Below are positions 45,697 to 57,702 of a DNA stretch of 64,000 nt, one piece after another. The notes under the pieces are model-generated. The model did no database searches. It worked only from the letters and a program-made list of their open reading frames with translations, and was not told the origin of the DNA. Every line of letters starts with the position of its first letter. The first letter of the stretch is position 1. The DNA comes from Allomyces macrogynus ATCC 38327 (taxonomy: Eukaryota; Blastocladiomycota; Blastocladiomycetes; Blastocladiales; Blastocladiaceae), in assembly GCA_000151295.1 (NCBI GenBank), contig GG745328.1:1871015-1935014 (forward strand), given 5' to 3'. The position numbers and the translations under genes are program-made.

Positions 45697-47169
45697 TCAC
45701 TGCTGCGACGGCAGCGCGATCCGGCGCGTCGTACCCGGCGCATTATGCCCCGGCGAGGCCGGACGGCCGGGCACGAGCGACGTAGCCGAGTTGCCCGTGA
45801 GGTGTGTTGCCGGCTGTTGCGGCGCGTACTCGGGCTGCCGGTTCTGCACGGCGAGCGTGCCCGTGGGCAGATAGTACATGTCATGGCTCGAGGACCCGAT
45901 CGACGGCGCACCAGGGCCACCGCGGTACCCATTCCCAGAGCCGGGGGGCGGAACGGTGATCGTTGGGTTATCCATGGGCTGCGGTGGAGGCTGCGGGCGT
46001 GCTGAGCCGTAGGGGTCGTACGACGAGGACGTCGGGAACCCGGCAGGCTCAGTACCGTACCGCGGGCCCTGGTAGGGGCTCGGCGCGGCGCCCGGTGGGG
46101 GCAGGTTGCCAAACGCCTGCATTGGCTGCTGCTGCGGGGTGCCGTAGCCCGACTGCGGCTGGTTCGGAAGCGGCAAGTTCATGGGCGCTTGCGGCGGAGG
46201 CGACATGTAACCCCCCTGGCCCATGCCCATCCCCCCACCCTGCTGCTGCGCTCCAGCAAGCGGGCGCGCGCCCGAGTTGTGCATGGCCATTTGCGGCGGC
46301 GGCGGTGTGGCCGGGCGCGGGTTCGACGTGCCGACTTCGACGAGCGTGAGCACGCCCGAGCCGTAGTTCGGGTCGTTCGGGTTGGTATCGGCCTTGGCCG
46401 GGTTGAAAGGCGCGGGCGCGGGCGTGAGCGTGCCTCCCGTCAGGTGCGCAGCGGACCCAAGACCGGGCTGGAACTGGTGGTTGCCGAGGTTGCCCGCGGT
46501 TGGGCGGAAGACGCGCGAGGACCGGCGGTTCTTGGTCTTGGACCGGATCATGCAGACGGCAGCCGAGATGAGGACAATGGCGGCGCCCACGCAGCCGAGA
46601 ATCACGTAAAAAGTGGTCGACTGGAAGAACCCAGCGTTGGCGGCCTTGACGTTATCGGCGTCCTGCTGGTTGTTGACGTTTGTGGGGATGAGCGTGGCCA
46701 CGGTCGTGCCGTCAATGACCACGGTCGTCTTGACCATGGTTGTGAACGCGGAAAACGATGTGGTCGTCGTGGATCCCTGTGTGGCCGAACTGTTGGGTGC
46801 CGTCGTGGAATTGGGGTCGGTCGTCGCCTGGTTCGAGGTGGTCGTGGTCTTGTCTCTTGACGAGGTCGTGGTCGACGTGGGTGGCGGCTTGGAGGTCGTT
46901 GTCGAGGTTGGCGGCGGCTTGGTGGTCGTGGTCGATGTGGTTGAGGTGGGTGGCGGGTCGGAGGTCTTGGGCGGCGTCGTGGGCTCCTCGGCGGCGGGCG
47001 AGTTGGCGGCGGGTGCCGGGTCGGCCGCGTGCGCCACGAGTACGTAAGGGTTGGAGGCAAGGCTGACGAGCCCCGCGGCGGCGACGAGCGCCCAGCGCGC
47101 ACTGGGGGCATGCATCATCGCCGGCATTGTGCGGGGCGAGGTGCGGGCAGGGAGCGCGGGCGCGAGCAC
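45697..47169 (-). CDS. Mucin-like single-pass membrane protein (possible wall-stress-sensor type)
   Basis: Single exon, 490 residues. The N-terminus has a signal-peptide-like hydrophobic stretch, ARWALVAAAGLVSLA, ending near AHA. About 130 residues of Thr/Ser/Pro-rich sequence follow, with imperfect repeats of KPPPTSTTT, suited to heavy O-glycosylation. A transmembrane helix, FYVILGCVGAAIVLISAAVC, is followed at once by a basic stop-transfer stretch (RSKTKNRRSSR). The cytosolic half is Pro/Gly/Gln-rich and disordered. This layout matches fungal Mid2/Wsc-like surface sensors and mucin-like receptors, but no Cys-rich WSC domain is present, so the family is not assigned. The true start may be the in-frame ATG at 47127 (MPAMMHAP), which puts the signal peptide nearer the N-terminus. 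Confidence 0.7.
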   Translation of the reverse strand: MLAPALPARTSPRTMPAMMHAPSARWALVAAAGLVSLASNPYVLVAHAADPAPAANSPAAEEPTTPPKTSDPPPTSTTSTTTTKPPPTSTTTSKPPPTSTTTSSRDKTTTTSNQATTDPNSTTAPNSSATQGSTTTTSFSAFTTMVKTTVVIDGTTVATLIPTNVNNQQDADNVKAANAGFFQSTTFYVILGCVGAAIVLISAAVCMIRSKTKNRRSSRVFRPTAGNLGNHQFQPGLGSAAHLTGGTLTPAPAPFNPAKADTNPNDPNYGSGVLTLVEVGTSNPRPATPPPPQMAMHNSGARPLAGAQQQGGGMGMGQGGYMSPPPQAPMNLPLPNQPQSGYGTPQQQPMQAFGNLPPPGAAPSPYQGPRYGTEPAGFPTSSSYDPYGSARPQPPPQPMDNPTITVPPPGSGNGYRGGPGAPSIGSSSHDMYYLPTGTLAVQNRQPEYAPQQPATHLTGNSATSLVPGRPASPGHNAPGTTRRIALPSQQ

Positions 47170-47638
47170 GAGCTGGGCCGGACGGGGCCCGACGGGGGCG
47201 AGGTGGGTAGCGTCCGGGAGCGGGGGGCGGCGCGGTTGCAGTGCGGGCAGTGCGGCGGGTCGCGCTCGGCGTGCTCACGGTGGGGGCGGGCGGCAAGTCG
47301 TTGACGACGACGATGTGGCGGAGGACTCTGCAAGGAGGAGGAACGGTTTGTGTTGGCGCCTGCGCAACGGACCGTCCTGGCGCGGCGGCTTGCCATGGCT
47401 TGACCGCGCGCGACAGCCACTCGACGCACGCCGCCCACGGCATCTCCCTGGGCCACTGGCTTGTCCTTCTTTCCCGGCGTTCTCGAACCGCTCTCAGTCG
47501 CTCCCCGTGTCGGCTCTTGTCTGATCACCTCCAGACCACAAACGGCACCTTTGATCAACCCAACCCCGCTGTCTCCTGCACGCTCCCGTCCAGTCAAGTG
47601 TTCTCCACCCCCGCACCAGTCCCCTTCCACGCGCCAGG
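47170..47638. other. Intergenic: mucin-like gene promoter / DOCK gene 3' flank
   Basis: Upstream of the mucin-like gene and downstream of the DOCK gene, both on the minus strand. A long plus-strand open frame crosses it but continues antisense through DOCK and is rejected. No other gene is seen. Confidence 0.5.
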
Positions 47639-50600
47639 TCACGGCTGCAGCGAATACGTGCTCTTCGACGTCGCCTTGCCCTCGCTCACGCTCGCACCGC
47701 CCACCGCGCGCTGCACTTTGCCGAGCAACGCACCGGCGCGCCGCCACCCAGACGCGCTCCCGCTCCCCGACAGTGCGCCATTCGGCTCGAGGTGCAGCGC
47801 CTGCATCGCCGCCTCGGACGTGGGCGACACGGCATCGCTCCCGTCCCCACCCGAGATCGCGCTGGTGCTCGCCGTCGGCCGCGTGCGCACCGTGCGGCTG
47901 CGTTGCACGCTCACGCCGCTCGCTGCTGCACCGCCGCCCGACGCCGTGGTCGCTAAGCCCGTCGCGCTGCTCGTGCTGTTCAGGCTCGCGGCCGACCCGG
48001 CAATCGCCGTGGCCATCAACAGGCTTGGCGTATTGGCTGAGGTGCCGCTCACGCCGGCCATGTTCGTCAGTGATGCGCTGCGCACCGACTGCAGCCGCTC
48101 GCGCGGACCCACGGCACGCGTGGCCGCGTTACTCAGCCCGCCGCCAGTACCGCTGCCACTGCCGTTGCCCGACGCGCTGTTTGCACCGGGTGCACTGTTA
48201 CTGACGGAACCGGACGGCGAGCTCGGTGATGCTGCGCCGTTGGCCGTGCTGGGCCCACCGGTTGGGCTCGGCGTTGCACTCGACGTGCCAAGGGCACCGA
48301 ATCCGCCGCCTGCCGAGATACTTGCCCCTGGACTGGTCGATGACGGTGGTGCGTCGCCAGGAACCACAATCCCGAGCCGCTCAATCTCCTCGGCAAAGTT
48401 CTTCTTGAAGACTAAGGCGAGGGCAGGATCACGGTCAGTTGGTGAAATCACACCAAAAATCACACCGATCAAAAAAGAACGTACATGCGACAATCGTATC
48501 GTGCAGCGGCCGCATCTGCAGCGGCGCAACACGCGCGTGAATCGCAATACACCGGTCCAAGATGACGACCTGCTCGTCAATCGCCTCTTCGAGCCGCTGC
48601 ACAAACTGCGCCATGGCCGGATGCTCGTTGCGGAACTCGGACTGGATAAACGCCTTCTTGTACATGAGCACGCCGCCATTCACGGGCGCGTCGACGGCGC
48701 CGTTGATCGACATGGTCAAGGGGTTGCAGTTGGTCTGCGGCTCCATGAACGTCTCATACTTCTTTTCCAGCGTGATCAGCTCGCGGTTCTTAGCTGTCAT
48801 GGTCTGCACCGCGTTCTCAATCGGCGAGTACTCGTTGGTCGTGACCTCGACGACCTCAGACCGCCGCAACAGGTGTGGGAACGTGTCTTCGGTCGTGTAG
48901 GTCACCTTCTCGGTCCACAAGTCCAAAAACTCGTTGGCCGACTTGGTCGCGTTCTTGCGGAACGGCCGCGACACCGAGAACCGGTTCACGTTGTTGAACT
49001 GGTAGTAGGACCGAATCGCGTCAGGCACGCGGTCGCCCTTCTGGAACACCTTTTGCGACCGGTCGGGCTCGGGCTGCACGGCCGTGATTTGCAGGTACCG
49101 TTCCTCGGCTTGCAAGATTTCAGGTTTCGGTGCGGCATTCGACTTGAGCAAAACCGAGTCCGGGTGCTTGGACTGAATCCGTTCGCAGAACGGCCCAATC
49201 TTCTCCCACTCGAGCCCGCGGTAGATGAACTGCTTGTTGCGCAGGGACGCCGGGAAGCCTTTCCCATAGTACCCGACGCGGAAGTACTCGGAGTAGTACC
49301 GCTCCTGCTTGAGAATGGCCAGGTAGAGCTTCGACAGCCGCAACAGCAGCTCCGACTGCTTTTCGTAGTTGTACATGAACTCGTCGTAAAAACCGAGCAG
49401 TTCCTTGCCGACGGCGATGGCCGACTCCCACGCCTTGCCCTCTTCAAAGTAGATGATGATCTGGTGCAGCAGTTCCTCCTTGCGCTCGTACTCCTTTTGC
49501 GCGGTATCGAATCCGAGTTCTGGGATCGGGTCCAACAGCCGGTCCGACCACTGCAGCAGGTCGGCGTGCAACTTGAGCGTCCACCCGGCCTCGACGAAAT
49601 TATTCGAGTTGAGCTGCTTGATGGCCAAGTGGTGCACGTACTTCAGGTAAATGTCGGTGCGCCCAATTGCCTTCATAAACTTGGCCAGCTTGTAGATGCC
49701 ATTCCAGTGCTCGTCCTCGTACTCAGTGCCCGGCGGCAAGTCGCGCAGCGCCAAGAGCAGCACCAGGAACCGGTCCATGTTATGCAGGAACTCGACCGTC
49801 AGTGCGCGCAGGTGTGGCACGACCGTGCGCGTCACGAGCAGTCGGCACATGGTGAACACGAAAATGTGCCGGTGCCGGTCCCCACCGTGCATCCGCGCCA
49901 AGATCAGCTGGTCGAGATGGTCGGCGGAGAGGGACTCGAGCCGCTTGATCGACCGGCAAAAACTAAACTCGCGCTTCATCATGCTGAGCAGCAGGTACGA
50001 CGCGGCCTGGCACAGCGGCGTGTGCGGCGACATGGTCAGCTCGAGCACGAGCGGGATCAACGCCGGGATCATGCGCAGCTGGTACTCGACGACGCGCACA
50101 CCCGTCGACGTCGTGCCGATTGCCGACCACAGCACCTTCATCAACTGCCCGCCCTGCGTCAAGAGCGACGGCACTTGCAGCTTGTAGGCGCACCGCCACT
50201 TTTGCGCGGTCCACAGCTCCTTTTGCAGGTGCGGCGAGTTGAGCATCGTGAGCACGTTGAAAAAGTAGCACCGCCACAACTCTTGCGGGAACGTGGGCGC
50301 CGCCGGCGGCATAAAGTAGTGCTGCATGAGCAACGCGATCGCGCGGAAAACCTTGAGCGCGATCCGGTGCGCCGTCAGGTTGAGGTTGGCCCAGTTGAGC
50401 GAGTAGGCCTCGCCGCGCAAGATCGACCCCATGACACCAAACAACTGCGTCAAGAACTTGACCGTGCCCTCGTGCCCGCGCTGGTCGTAGACGGCAACAA
50501 AATACTCGGCCATCTTGGTCTCCGACATGAGACTGAACACGGCGACAAATGTGGACGCGATTCGCGCCGTTTCCGGGTCGGTTGGCGTATCGGCGGCCTT

Positions 50601-53600
50601 GGCGAGCGGGTTCGGGATCGCGGCCGTCAACCCCACACCCACACCGACCAGTTGCGGGCTTGTTGATGGCGACGTGGTCCGAATCGACGCGCTCGACTGA
50701 ATCTGCGCCGCCTGGATCGCCGATGGACCATTTACAGACGACGACGACTCGAGCTGCGAGCTGTGCGCGGACCGGCCATCAACGGGTGCCGACATGGCGT
50801 CGCGATACGCCTCGAGCAAGTTGGGCAGCAGTTCGGCGAGCCGCAGCACCGTCTGCGACTCTTCATGCGCCGGGTCCGACAAACTCTGCAGCCGCGTCAA
50901 CAGCTCACCGAGAATATCGACGCACTCGTTGTAGATTTGCGTGCGCAGCGACACGTCCCCGGACCCGGGTTCCCACCAACCGATATGCATGCGCAGCCAC
51001 CCGACAATCGCCTGTGCGAGCGTGTGCCGCGCGTCCGGGTCCGAGTTGAACAGATCGCCGCGCATAATCGACAGGATAAACGTGAGCTTCTTGTGTACAA
51101 TCGACCCGCGCTTCGAGTGCAGCGAGTTGGTGAACGTGATGACAATCTGCACAATCTCAGCGTTCGTGAAAAACTTGGGCAGTAGCGGCAAGACCTGCGC
51201 AAAATTCTGGAACGCAAATTGCTGCGTCGACGACAAGTGCTCGCCCGGGTCCGACATGAGCTGGTTGATGCAGTCGAGAAACTTGGACAATTGCTTCTTG
51301 TAGTCCATTTCCTCGACGACCAAGTCCTGCTGCTCGGTCCCGGTCGCCGTCCCGTCCGCGGGCGACGGCGGCTTGGGCTCTGCCTTTTCGCCGCGGCCCA
51401 GTGACTGGACGGGCCGCGCCATGGCGCCGCCATTGGCCGCGGGCAGCTTGTAGGACGCCGACGCATTCGACGACGTGCGCATCAGCGACTTGCGCTGCAA
51501 AATGACGCCGCACTGGATAATAAACCGGAACAGGTGCACAAACACCTTGAATGTCTTGTGCAGCTGCCGCGCAGCCTCGGCGTTCTTGGGGTTCTTGCGC
51601 ACCTCGTCGATCAGACACGTAATCGCGTACATCAAGTGCGGCGCGACGCGCGTGTAGGCAAACTCGTGCTCGACGTACTCGAGCAGCGCCGAGCGGAAAT
51701 GAATATACCGGCGGTCGCGCTCGTGGTAGACGAGCCCGAGCAAGTGCAGCAGCTGGTCGAACACGAGCCGACTCAGCTCGTGGTTGGCGTTCTTGGGACT
51801 GCACATGATGCCGAGCAGCGCGTCGACGACCCACACGACAAACTTGACCGTCTCTTGCTCGCCAATGAACTTCATGTCCTTGAGCAAACTCGGTAGGTCG
51901 TTGTAGTTGGACTCGATGGCCTTTTGCCACCGGAAGACCTTCATGAGCGGCACCGACTGCGTGAGCTGCGTCGAGACGAGCTGCGTCGAGACCGTGATCG
52001 TGTCCTTGACAGGCACGAGCCGGTTCACGTCGGCCTCGCTCAGATACATCCACTGGTTCTTGCGGTCGTACTTGTAGAGCGTCAGCGTCTGCGCGCCATC
52101 GGCTACGACGGCGCCATTCGGCCGGACGAGCGGGAACCAGCCAAACGCGACGGTGCGGTCCTCCTTTTCCGTGGGCCCGGACAGCGAAGAGAGCGTCGAC
52201 GACGAGGAGGTCGGGCGCACGGCCAAGTATACATGCGCAGAGTCCATGACCTTGGGCGGCAAGTCGATGCGAATCGTCTCTCCCCACTTCGGGTTGAGCA
52301 CGTGGTAGTAGACGACTGTCTCATGGTAATCGCATCTGCCGAGCCCGGTCCCGCGAATAATCGACCCGGGAATCGTTTCGCCAGCAGCATTGCGCGCCTG
52401 CAGCATCACTTCAAACGACTTGCCGTGCACTTTCTGGAACTCGCCGCTGTCAAGCGTAATGTAGAGCGAGTTACGCACAAACGTGGCGTTCATCGGGTCG
52501 CCAAACCCAATGCGCGACGAGACGGGCACCGACGAGTAGGTGACTTTTTCCGTGTCGGTAAACGACCGCACGTTGAGCATCAGGCAGTCGCTCCTAAGCG
52601 GCTCGTATGCGCCCGACCGCGCCATGAGCTCTTGCGGCAACAACGTGAACGTCTGCTCGGTCAGGGCCGTGTAGAGCTTGAGCAGGTAACCGCCCGTCGG
52701 CTGCGTCTCCTTGCCCGACAGCACGTCGCGCAGCTCCAATATCCCAGCCGCAACGGGCCGCCGGTACTTGGTCGGGTCGTTCTCCTTCATCTTGGACGTG
52801 CGCACAACGCGGCACACGAGCACAATCTCCTTGTTGATGTCGACGGTCGAAAAATCGACAAAGACTGTCTTAGTGCCCGGCGTGATCGTGTAGGGGAACG
52901 TTGTATTGTCGACTTGCACGACAAAGTCGTCGGCCAAGTACTTTTGGTCCGACTTGGAGTAGATGGCGAACCGGTACTCGACGCGGTCGCCCGGGTGCAC
53001 CACGTCCGGGAACGTGCTCTTGATTTCGAGGAAAATATGGTGCCCAATAATGTCGGCGTCGACCGAGAGCTTGGCCGAGTAGCTCAAGTTGTTGGCGCGG
53101 CGCTCGTCCGACTTGATTTGCCGCTCGAGCTGCGCGTGCTGGTCCTTGATCTTCATGATCGACATGGATTTGGACGTGACAATCGCGCCCGTCGCCTCGT
53201 CGTGCAAGATCTGGTTCAGGTTCTGCGCGCCGTTGCCGAGCGCAATCTTGTGAATCAGGTCCTTTCGGTGCCGCGCCAGCGCCTCGGGCGACATGGGCGC
53301 CAGCAGCTGCCGCCGCGCCTTGAGCAATACCGTCGCGTGTTTCTTGGCAAACGCGTAGTTGGTGTAGTTTTGTGCCTGCAAGAACGTGCGCATATTCGCC
53401 GACCAGTCGCGCAGTGCGTACGACGCCTCGTCAATGATCGGCTCGGCGCTGCCCGCCACCGTGTCGAGCGACGGGTACTCTGGGTCCGGCAGACACATGA
53501 TCGACTCGAGCGGCTTGCCATCGGTGCGGTTGAGCCACAACTTGTCGGGGCTCTGGTAGTCCGGATCGTCGAGGATCTTGCTCGCGTCCGACGCCAAGTT

Positions 53601-54392
53601 GTCCATGGACTCGTTGGGCGACTCGGGCGAGTCGAAATCTATGACCTTGTCGGCCACGACAATCTGGTTGCGCGACGGCGACCTGGTCGGGCTGTTGTGC
53701 TTGGGCCGCAGCGGCGTGAATGGCGCGTCGAGCGTGGGTGGGGAGCTAGTCGGTGGCGTTGCGGATCCGGGTACCGCCGCCGATCCTGCTGCTCCTGGCG
53801 GAGACGGAGACGCCGACGCCGACGATGCTGCACCAGCACCCGTGGAAGACGTGTCGCTCGCCGCCGTCAAGGCAATCTCGGGACTTGCATTCTCGAAAAA
53901 CGACGACGCGCTGCTCGGGACGCCTTTGGCGCGGGCCGGCTCCGTGCGCAGGTGCAAGATATTGGCTGGGAAGATGCCGAGCTTGGGCGCCATGGTCGGC
54001 AAACCGGCCGGGAACACGTAACCGCGGTACCAGCCCGTGTAGCAGTACTCGAGCAGCTGCACAACATCGCCAACGTGCACCGCGACCATGGCCGCGATCA
54101 CGGCCTCGCGCGCGGGGCTCGGCGTGGTCGGGATCGCATCGAGTTTCGGCAGAATCGAGCGCGCCGACGGCGAGAGCGGGCTCATGGACGAAGGCTCATC
54201 GGTCACGAGCGCCGGCGAGAATTGGCCCTTGACAATCGCGTAGGACCCGGCGGGCACGGCAACCCAGGTGCGCGACGTTGGGCCCGAGTCGCCCGCGTCG
54301 ATCGTGACGGCCAGACCGGGATCAGATTTGCGGAATCGGCCAGGGCTCCCGGAGAGGGGGCTCCGCGGCGGCCTGGAGTCGAGATCCGCCAT
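47639..54392 (-). CDS. DOCK-family guanine nucleotide exchange factor (DOCK-A/B-like)
   Basis: Exons 54392-48485 and 48411-47639 give 2,226 residues; an in-frame ATG at 54575 would add 61. DOCK proteins activate Rac or Cdc42 through the DHR-2 domain. The SH3-like region (about 100-155) has GDVVQLLEYCYTGWYRGYVF and LGIFPANILHL. DHR-1 (about 450-730, lipid-binding C2-like) contains EIKSTFPDVVHPGDRVEYRF and NSLYITLDSGEFQK, then VVYYHVLNPKWGETIRIDLP. The middle is a long helical region. DHR-2 (about 1560-1970) has RTDIYLKYVHHLAIKQLNSN, EAGWTLKLHADLLQW, YYSEYFRVGYYGKGFP and FIYRGLEWEKIGPFCERI. The second exon finishes DHR-2 (FFKKNFAEEIERLG) and adds a 240-residue Ser/Gly/Ala-rich tail. N-terminal SH3 plus DHR-1/DHR-2 indicates the DOCK180 side of the family. 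Confidence 0.93.
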
Positions 54393-55187
54393 GGCGTCGC
54401 CGTCGAATGGGCGGCGAGGACCACTACAGATCGACCAACGTGGATCAGCTCGTCCCAATCCAATTACTTCGATGCAGAGAGCAGTACCTTCGTTCCAAAG
54501 CGCGAGCAAAAATGTCACAGTATACTCCTCGGCCAGCGAGGGCAGTGCCGACTTGGTTTCGATGCGGCCTAGCACGCAACGAAGAAGCGGGCATCAATCG
54601 CCGTCTTGTTGGCTGAAAGACATGCCAACCGCCCGGGCTGGGCGAAACGCCGGATTTCGCGGGGAATGAGGGGATGTAACCTTACCAAAGGCAAGATGCG
54701 GAAGAAAAGTCTTGAGCGGGCGTGGAGGGGCGAGGGTTGGCGGCAGGTGGCCGCACAGTTGGGCCCGGTCAGCGGCGCTGCAGCCGGGTGGATCAGCGAG
54801 GATGTGGTCGAAGGGCCAGTCCCAGCTTGTTGCAACAGGTTGGCGGCAGCGGAGGTTGGCTGGGGACGGTGCAAGACGTAGACAAGATCGGGCCGCCGCT
54901 CCCCGCCCAAGTTAAGCACGATCATTTCGCGCTTCTGCCGTCTGCGAGACGGGAGCGGTTGTCTCCCACGTTCAGGCAGATGGCAACGGTGCGGGTGGGA
55001 CTCAGGTGACCACGTCAGCTGCCTGTGATCGCCCGCACGAACGCGGCCCGCTGCACTCCACCCCCGACCCTCACGAGGAACCAAGCAGCTCGACCCACCA
55101 GCGAACAACGTCGACTCCCACCGTTGCATCGCTCCCGCCCCGGCCTGCAAGAACACGCTTCTCGTCGCTCCACATCCGCTCGTCACC
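54393..55187. other. Divergent intergenic region between DOCK and NHP2
   Basis: Contains the promoters of DOCK (-) and NHP2 (+). The DOCK frame stays open up to 54575, so part may be coding if the upstream ATG is used. The 100 bases before NHP2 are C-rich. No further gene is seen. Confidence 0.5.
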
Positions 55188-55760
55188 ATGGCCAAGGAAT
55201 CCAAGAAGTCGTCCAAGAAGTCCAAGTCGACCCCCGTCGAGGTCGAGGCCGCGCCCATGGATGTTGATACCCCTGCCACCGCCGCCGCTGGCGTGAAGCG
55301 CTTTGTCTCGCCCATTGCCTCGCCGCTCGCCGACGCGGATCTGACCAAGAAGCTGCTCAAGTCGGTCAAGAAGGCCACCGCGACCAAAGGCACGCGCCGC
55401 GGCATGAAGGAGGTCGTCAAGGCCCTCCGCAAGGGCGAGAAGGGGTGCGTGCTCTTGGCCTCGGCTCACTTTCCGCTGCTCGTTGGGACGCGTCGAATTG
55501 ATGTTACGATTTCCCCTTGTAGTGTTGTCATCCTTGCTGCCGACGTGACGCCCATCGACGTCATCTCGCACATCCCCGTCCTGTGCGAGGACAACGACGT
55601 GCCCTACGTCTTTGTCCCGTCCAAGGAGGAGATTGGCGCCGCCGGCTCGACCAAGCGCCCGGCGTCGGTCATCTTGATCTCGTCCAAGGTCGAGGGCGAG
55701 GCCAAGGAGTCGCTCGACTCGGTGCGCAAGGAGATGAAGAAGCTCACCTACGTCAAGTAA
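55188..55760 (+). CDS. NHP2: H/ACA snoRNP protein NHP2
   Basis: Exons 55188-55444 and 55523-55760 encode 164 residues, close to family size. NHP2 is an L7Ae-type RNA-binding subunit of box H/ACA particles that guide rRNA pseudouridylation in the nucleolus. The N-terminus is Lys/Ser-rich. The L7Ae fold follows: LLKSVKKATATKGTRRGMKE, VVKALRKGEKG, VVILAADVTPIDVISHIPVL, CEDNDVPYVFVPSKEEIGAA and STKRPASVILI. The 78-nt intron (GTGCGT...TGTAG) has no stop and is a multiple of three, so the unspliced frame is also open. Splicing is preferred because its product matches the uninterrupted KGEKG-VVILA junction of the family. Confidence 0.95.
   Translation: MAKESKKSSKKSKSTPVEVEAAPMDVDTPATAAAGVKRFVSPIASPLADADLTKKLLKSVKKATATKGTRRGMKEVVKALRKGEKGCVLLASAHFPLLVGTRRIDVTISPCSVVILAADVTPIDVISHIPVLCEDNDVPYVFVPSKEEIGAAGSTKRPASVILISSKVEGEAKESLDSVRKEMKKLTYVK
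55445..55522 (+). other. In-frame, stop-free intron in NHP2
   Basis: The intron is 78 nt, divisible by three, without stop codons. If retained it would insert 26 residues into the L7Ae fold, directly before the VVILA strand. It has ordinary GTGCGT and TAG ends. Confidence 0.85.
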
Positions 55761-56040
55761 ACCGAGCCCCAAACCGTTTGTGGTTCAGCTCCCGGCCGTG
55801 GCGCTCGCGCGCATTCGTCGCTCTGTTCCGGCCGAGAGCGGGATTTATGTCTATAGTTATTTAATTTTCGTTTTGGACGTGCTCTCCATTTTATTTTGGA
55901 CCTGGTTTTCTGTTGTCGTCTCGACTATTCATCCACTTTGCCAGTGCCCAGTCAGGCATTCCCGACCATCCTTTCTCTTCTCTTGATCAACACCACGATC
56001 ACAATTGAACCGCAGCTTTCGACCGACCACAGTGCTCGCA

Positions 56041-57702
56041 ATGGACCCGCTGCAATCTCTGGACATGGACCAAGAAACGGCACAACACCTGTTTGAAAAG
56101 GGCGCCAAGGTCGTCATTCTCGGCCTGCCCGAGCAGTCCGAATTTGGCGTCGACTTTGCCTCTTGGGAGACGGGCCCGAGGTTCAGGGGCCTCAAGTTTG
56201 TTCCGCCCGGGCTGCATTTCATTCACTACCGGTCAGTATTTGCTCGAGCCGTGCGCGTTATGAAGTTGGGAGCCGTGATCACCAACGTCGCGTCCATAGG
56301 CCTCCTGTCATTACGAGCCGGCTCCGCAACGAAGGCGTCGCATCCGCGTCCGCGTCGGCGCCCGATTTCCGCACGGGTTTCTTTCACTGGTTTGCCGAGT
56401 CTGAGGTGATAATTTCTTGGGAAAGGAGCGACATGGATATTTTCGCGACACGGACTGATCGCGAATCTGTTCGCAATACGTTCTCAGATTCTCGTTTGCG
56501 AGTGGGACGCCAAAAACGAGGACCTCAAATTCGACTCGGAGCTCGACCAGGACCAAGTTCAGCGCATCAAATTCAGTACGTTGGTTGCGTCGAGCACGGC
56601 CTCCTTGCACGCGGAAATGCTCACGAATCGTGCCCGAGCTAGATATCCGCGATTTCGACCCGTTCCTCGGCACGTACCCCATCAAGGACGGGTGGGCGAA
56701 ATGGCAGCGGCAGTCCAAGAACATTACCGCCGCGCAACTCGACCTGATCTTGCAACGCAAGCCTGGGACAACGATCCACCCGCTGACGGCCACGGCCGAG
56801 TCGAACCTGTCGGACACGGACCTAAAAGCGGCTGAGGCGCGTCGTGTCACGCAAGGTGGGGCCAGCGCCGCGCCCATGGACGTGGACCGGCTGGCACCGG
56901 CCACGACGGCTGTCGCAGTGGCCACAACGCCGACGCCAAGGATTCATTTCACCGATTTTGACCTGAAGCGGAGCTGGGATCCGAGCAGAGTGGGTTCGGC
57001 AAGCGAGATTACGCGGTACAGCATGGACAAGTCGTGGCTGCTCAAGTCGGTCATGAAGCGACCTAATGGTGCGTGCTCTTTCACGCTCGTCTCCTGGCCA
57101 GCTTGGATCCGAATCTGAAGCAGTGTCCTTGACCTTCCCCGGTAGTGGACCTGCTCGGTGAGCTGCAGCTCGCATTCTTGTGCCTGCTTGTTGGCCAGAA
57201 CTTTGAGGGCTTTGAGCAGTGGAAGAAGCTCATGCACCTCATCTGTCGCTCTGTCGAGGCTATCGATCAGATGCCCGAGTTTTTTGTCAAGTTTATGGGT
57301 GCGTTCTGCTTTTCGGCCGTCTCCTCAATCGTTTTTGCTTATTTCGTGGAACCATCGCTGCCTATTTATAGCCGTACTCCGTGACCAACTCGCCGAGTGC
57401 CCCCGCGACTTTTTCGTTGACGTCGTTTCGCAGGACAACTTCTTGATCACTCTCCTTCAGGTTCGTGCAGCCGCGCCTCCTCCAACGCTGCGACATGCCC
57501 TCACTTCGGATCCCGCTCGTGTGTTTAGGAATTGGTCGCCAATATCGCCGACTCGTCGGCCATTGCCACGCACCCGCGGCTCGAGCGTGCCGTGAATCGG
57601 CTCCGCGACTTTGCCCAGAAGCGATTCGAGGTCGAGCTCGTGGATCCGTTTGACGACGAGTACCTGGACGAGGAGGACCGCCCGGTTGTTGTGGAATTGT
57701 AA
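56041..57702 (+). CDS. AAR2: U5 snRNP assembly factor AAR2
   Basis: Exons 56041-56231, 56300-56405, 56488-56575, 56643-57068, 57146-57298, 57372-57460 and 57529-57702 encode 408 residues; the human protein is about 384. AAR2 holds Prp8 in a cytoplasmic U5 precursor and is displaced by Brr2. The N-terminal domain shows GAKVVILGLPEQSEFGVDFA, SWETGPRFRGLKFVPPGLHF and FRTGFFHWFAESEIL, then CEWDAKNEDLKFD. A linker with NIRDFDPFLGTYP and W-K-W-x pattern follows. The C-terminal helical domain has ASEITRYSMDKSWLL, VDLLGELQLAFLCLLVGQNF, FEQWKKLMHLICRS and CPRDFFVDVVSQDNFL, then a VVVEL ending. Every exon junction falls inside conserved sequence, so the seven-exon model is well constrained. It lies 280 bp downstream of NHP2 on the same strand. 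Confidence 0.95.

Noticed and set aside
47241..50666. Plus-strand open frame of 1,141 codons
   Set aside because: It is antisense to the DOCK DHR-2 region and has Arg/His/Val-rich composition typical of the complement of G+C-biased codons. The minus strand encodes a clear DOCK protein.
51924..54572. Plus-strand open frame of 882 codons
   Set aside because: Antisense shadow of the DOCK N-terminal half; no family features and Arg/Val/Leu-dominated composition.
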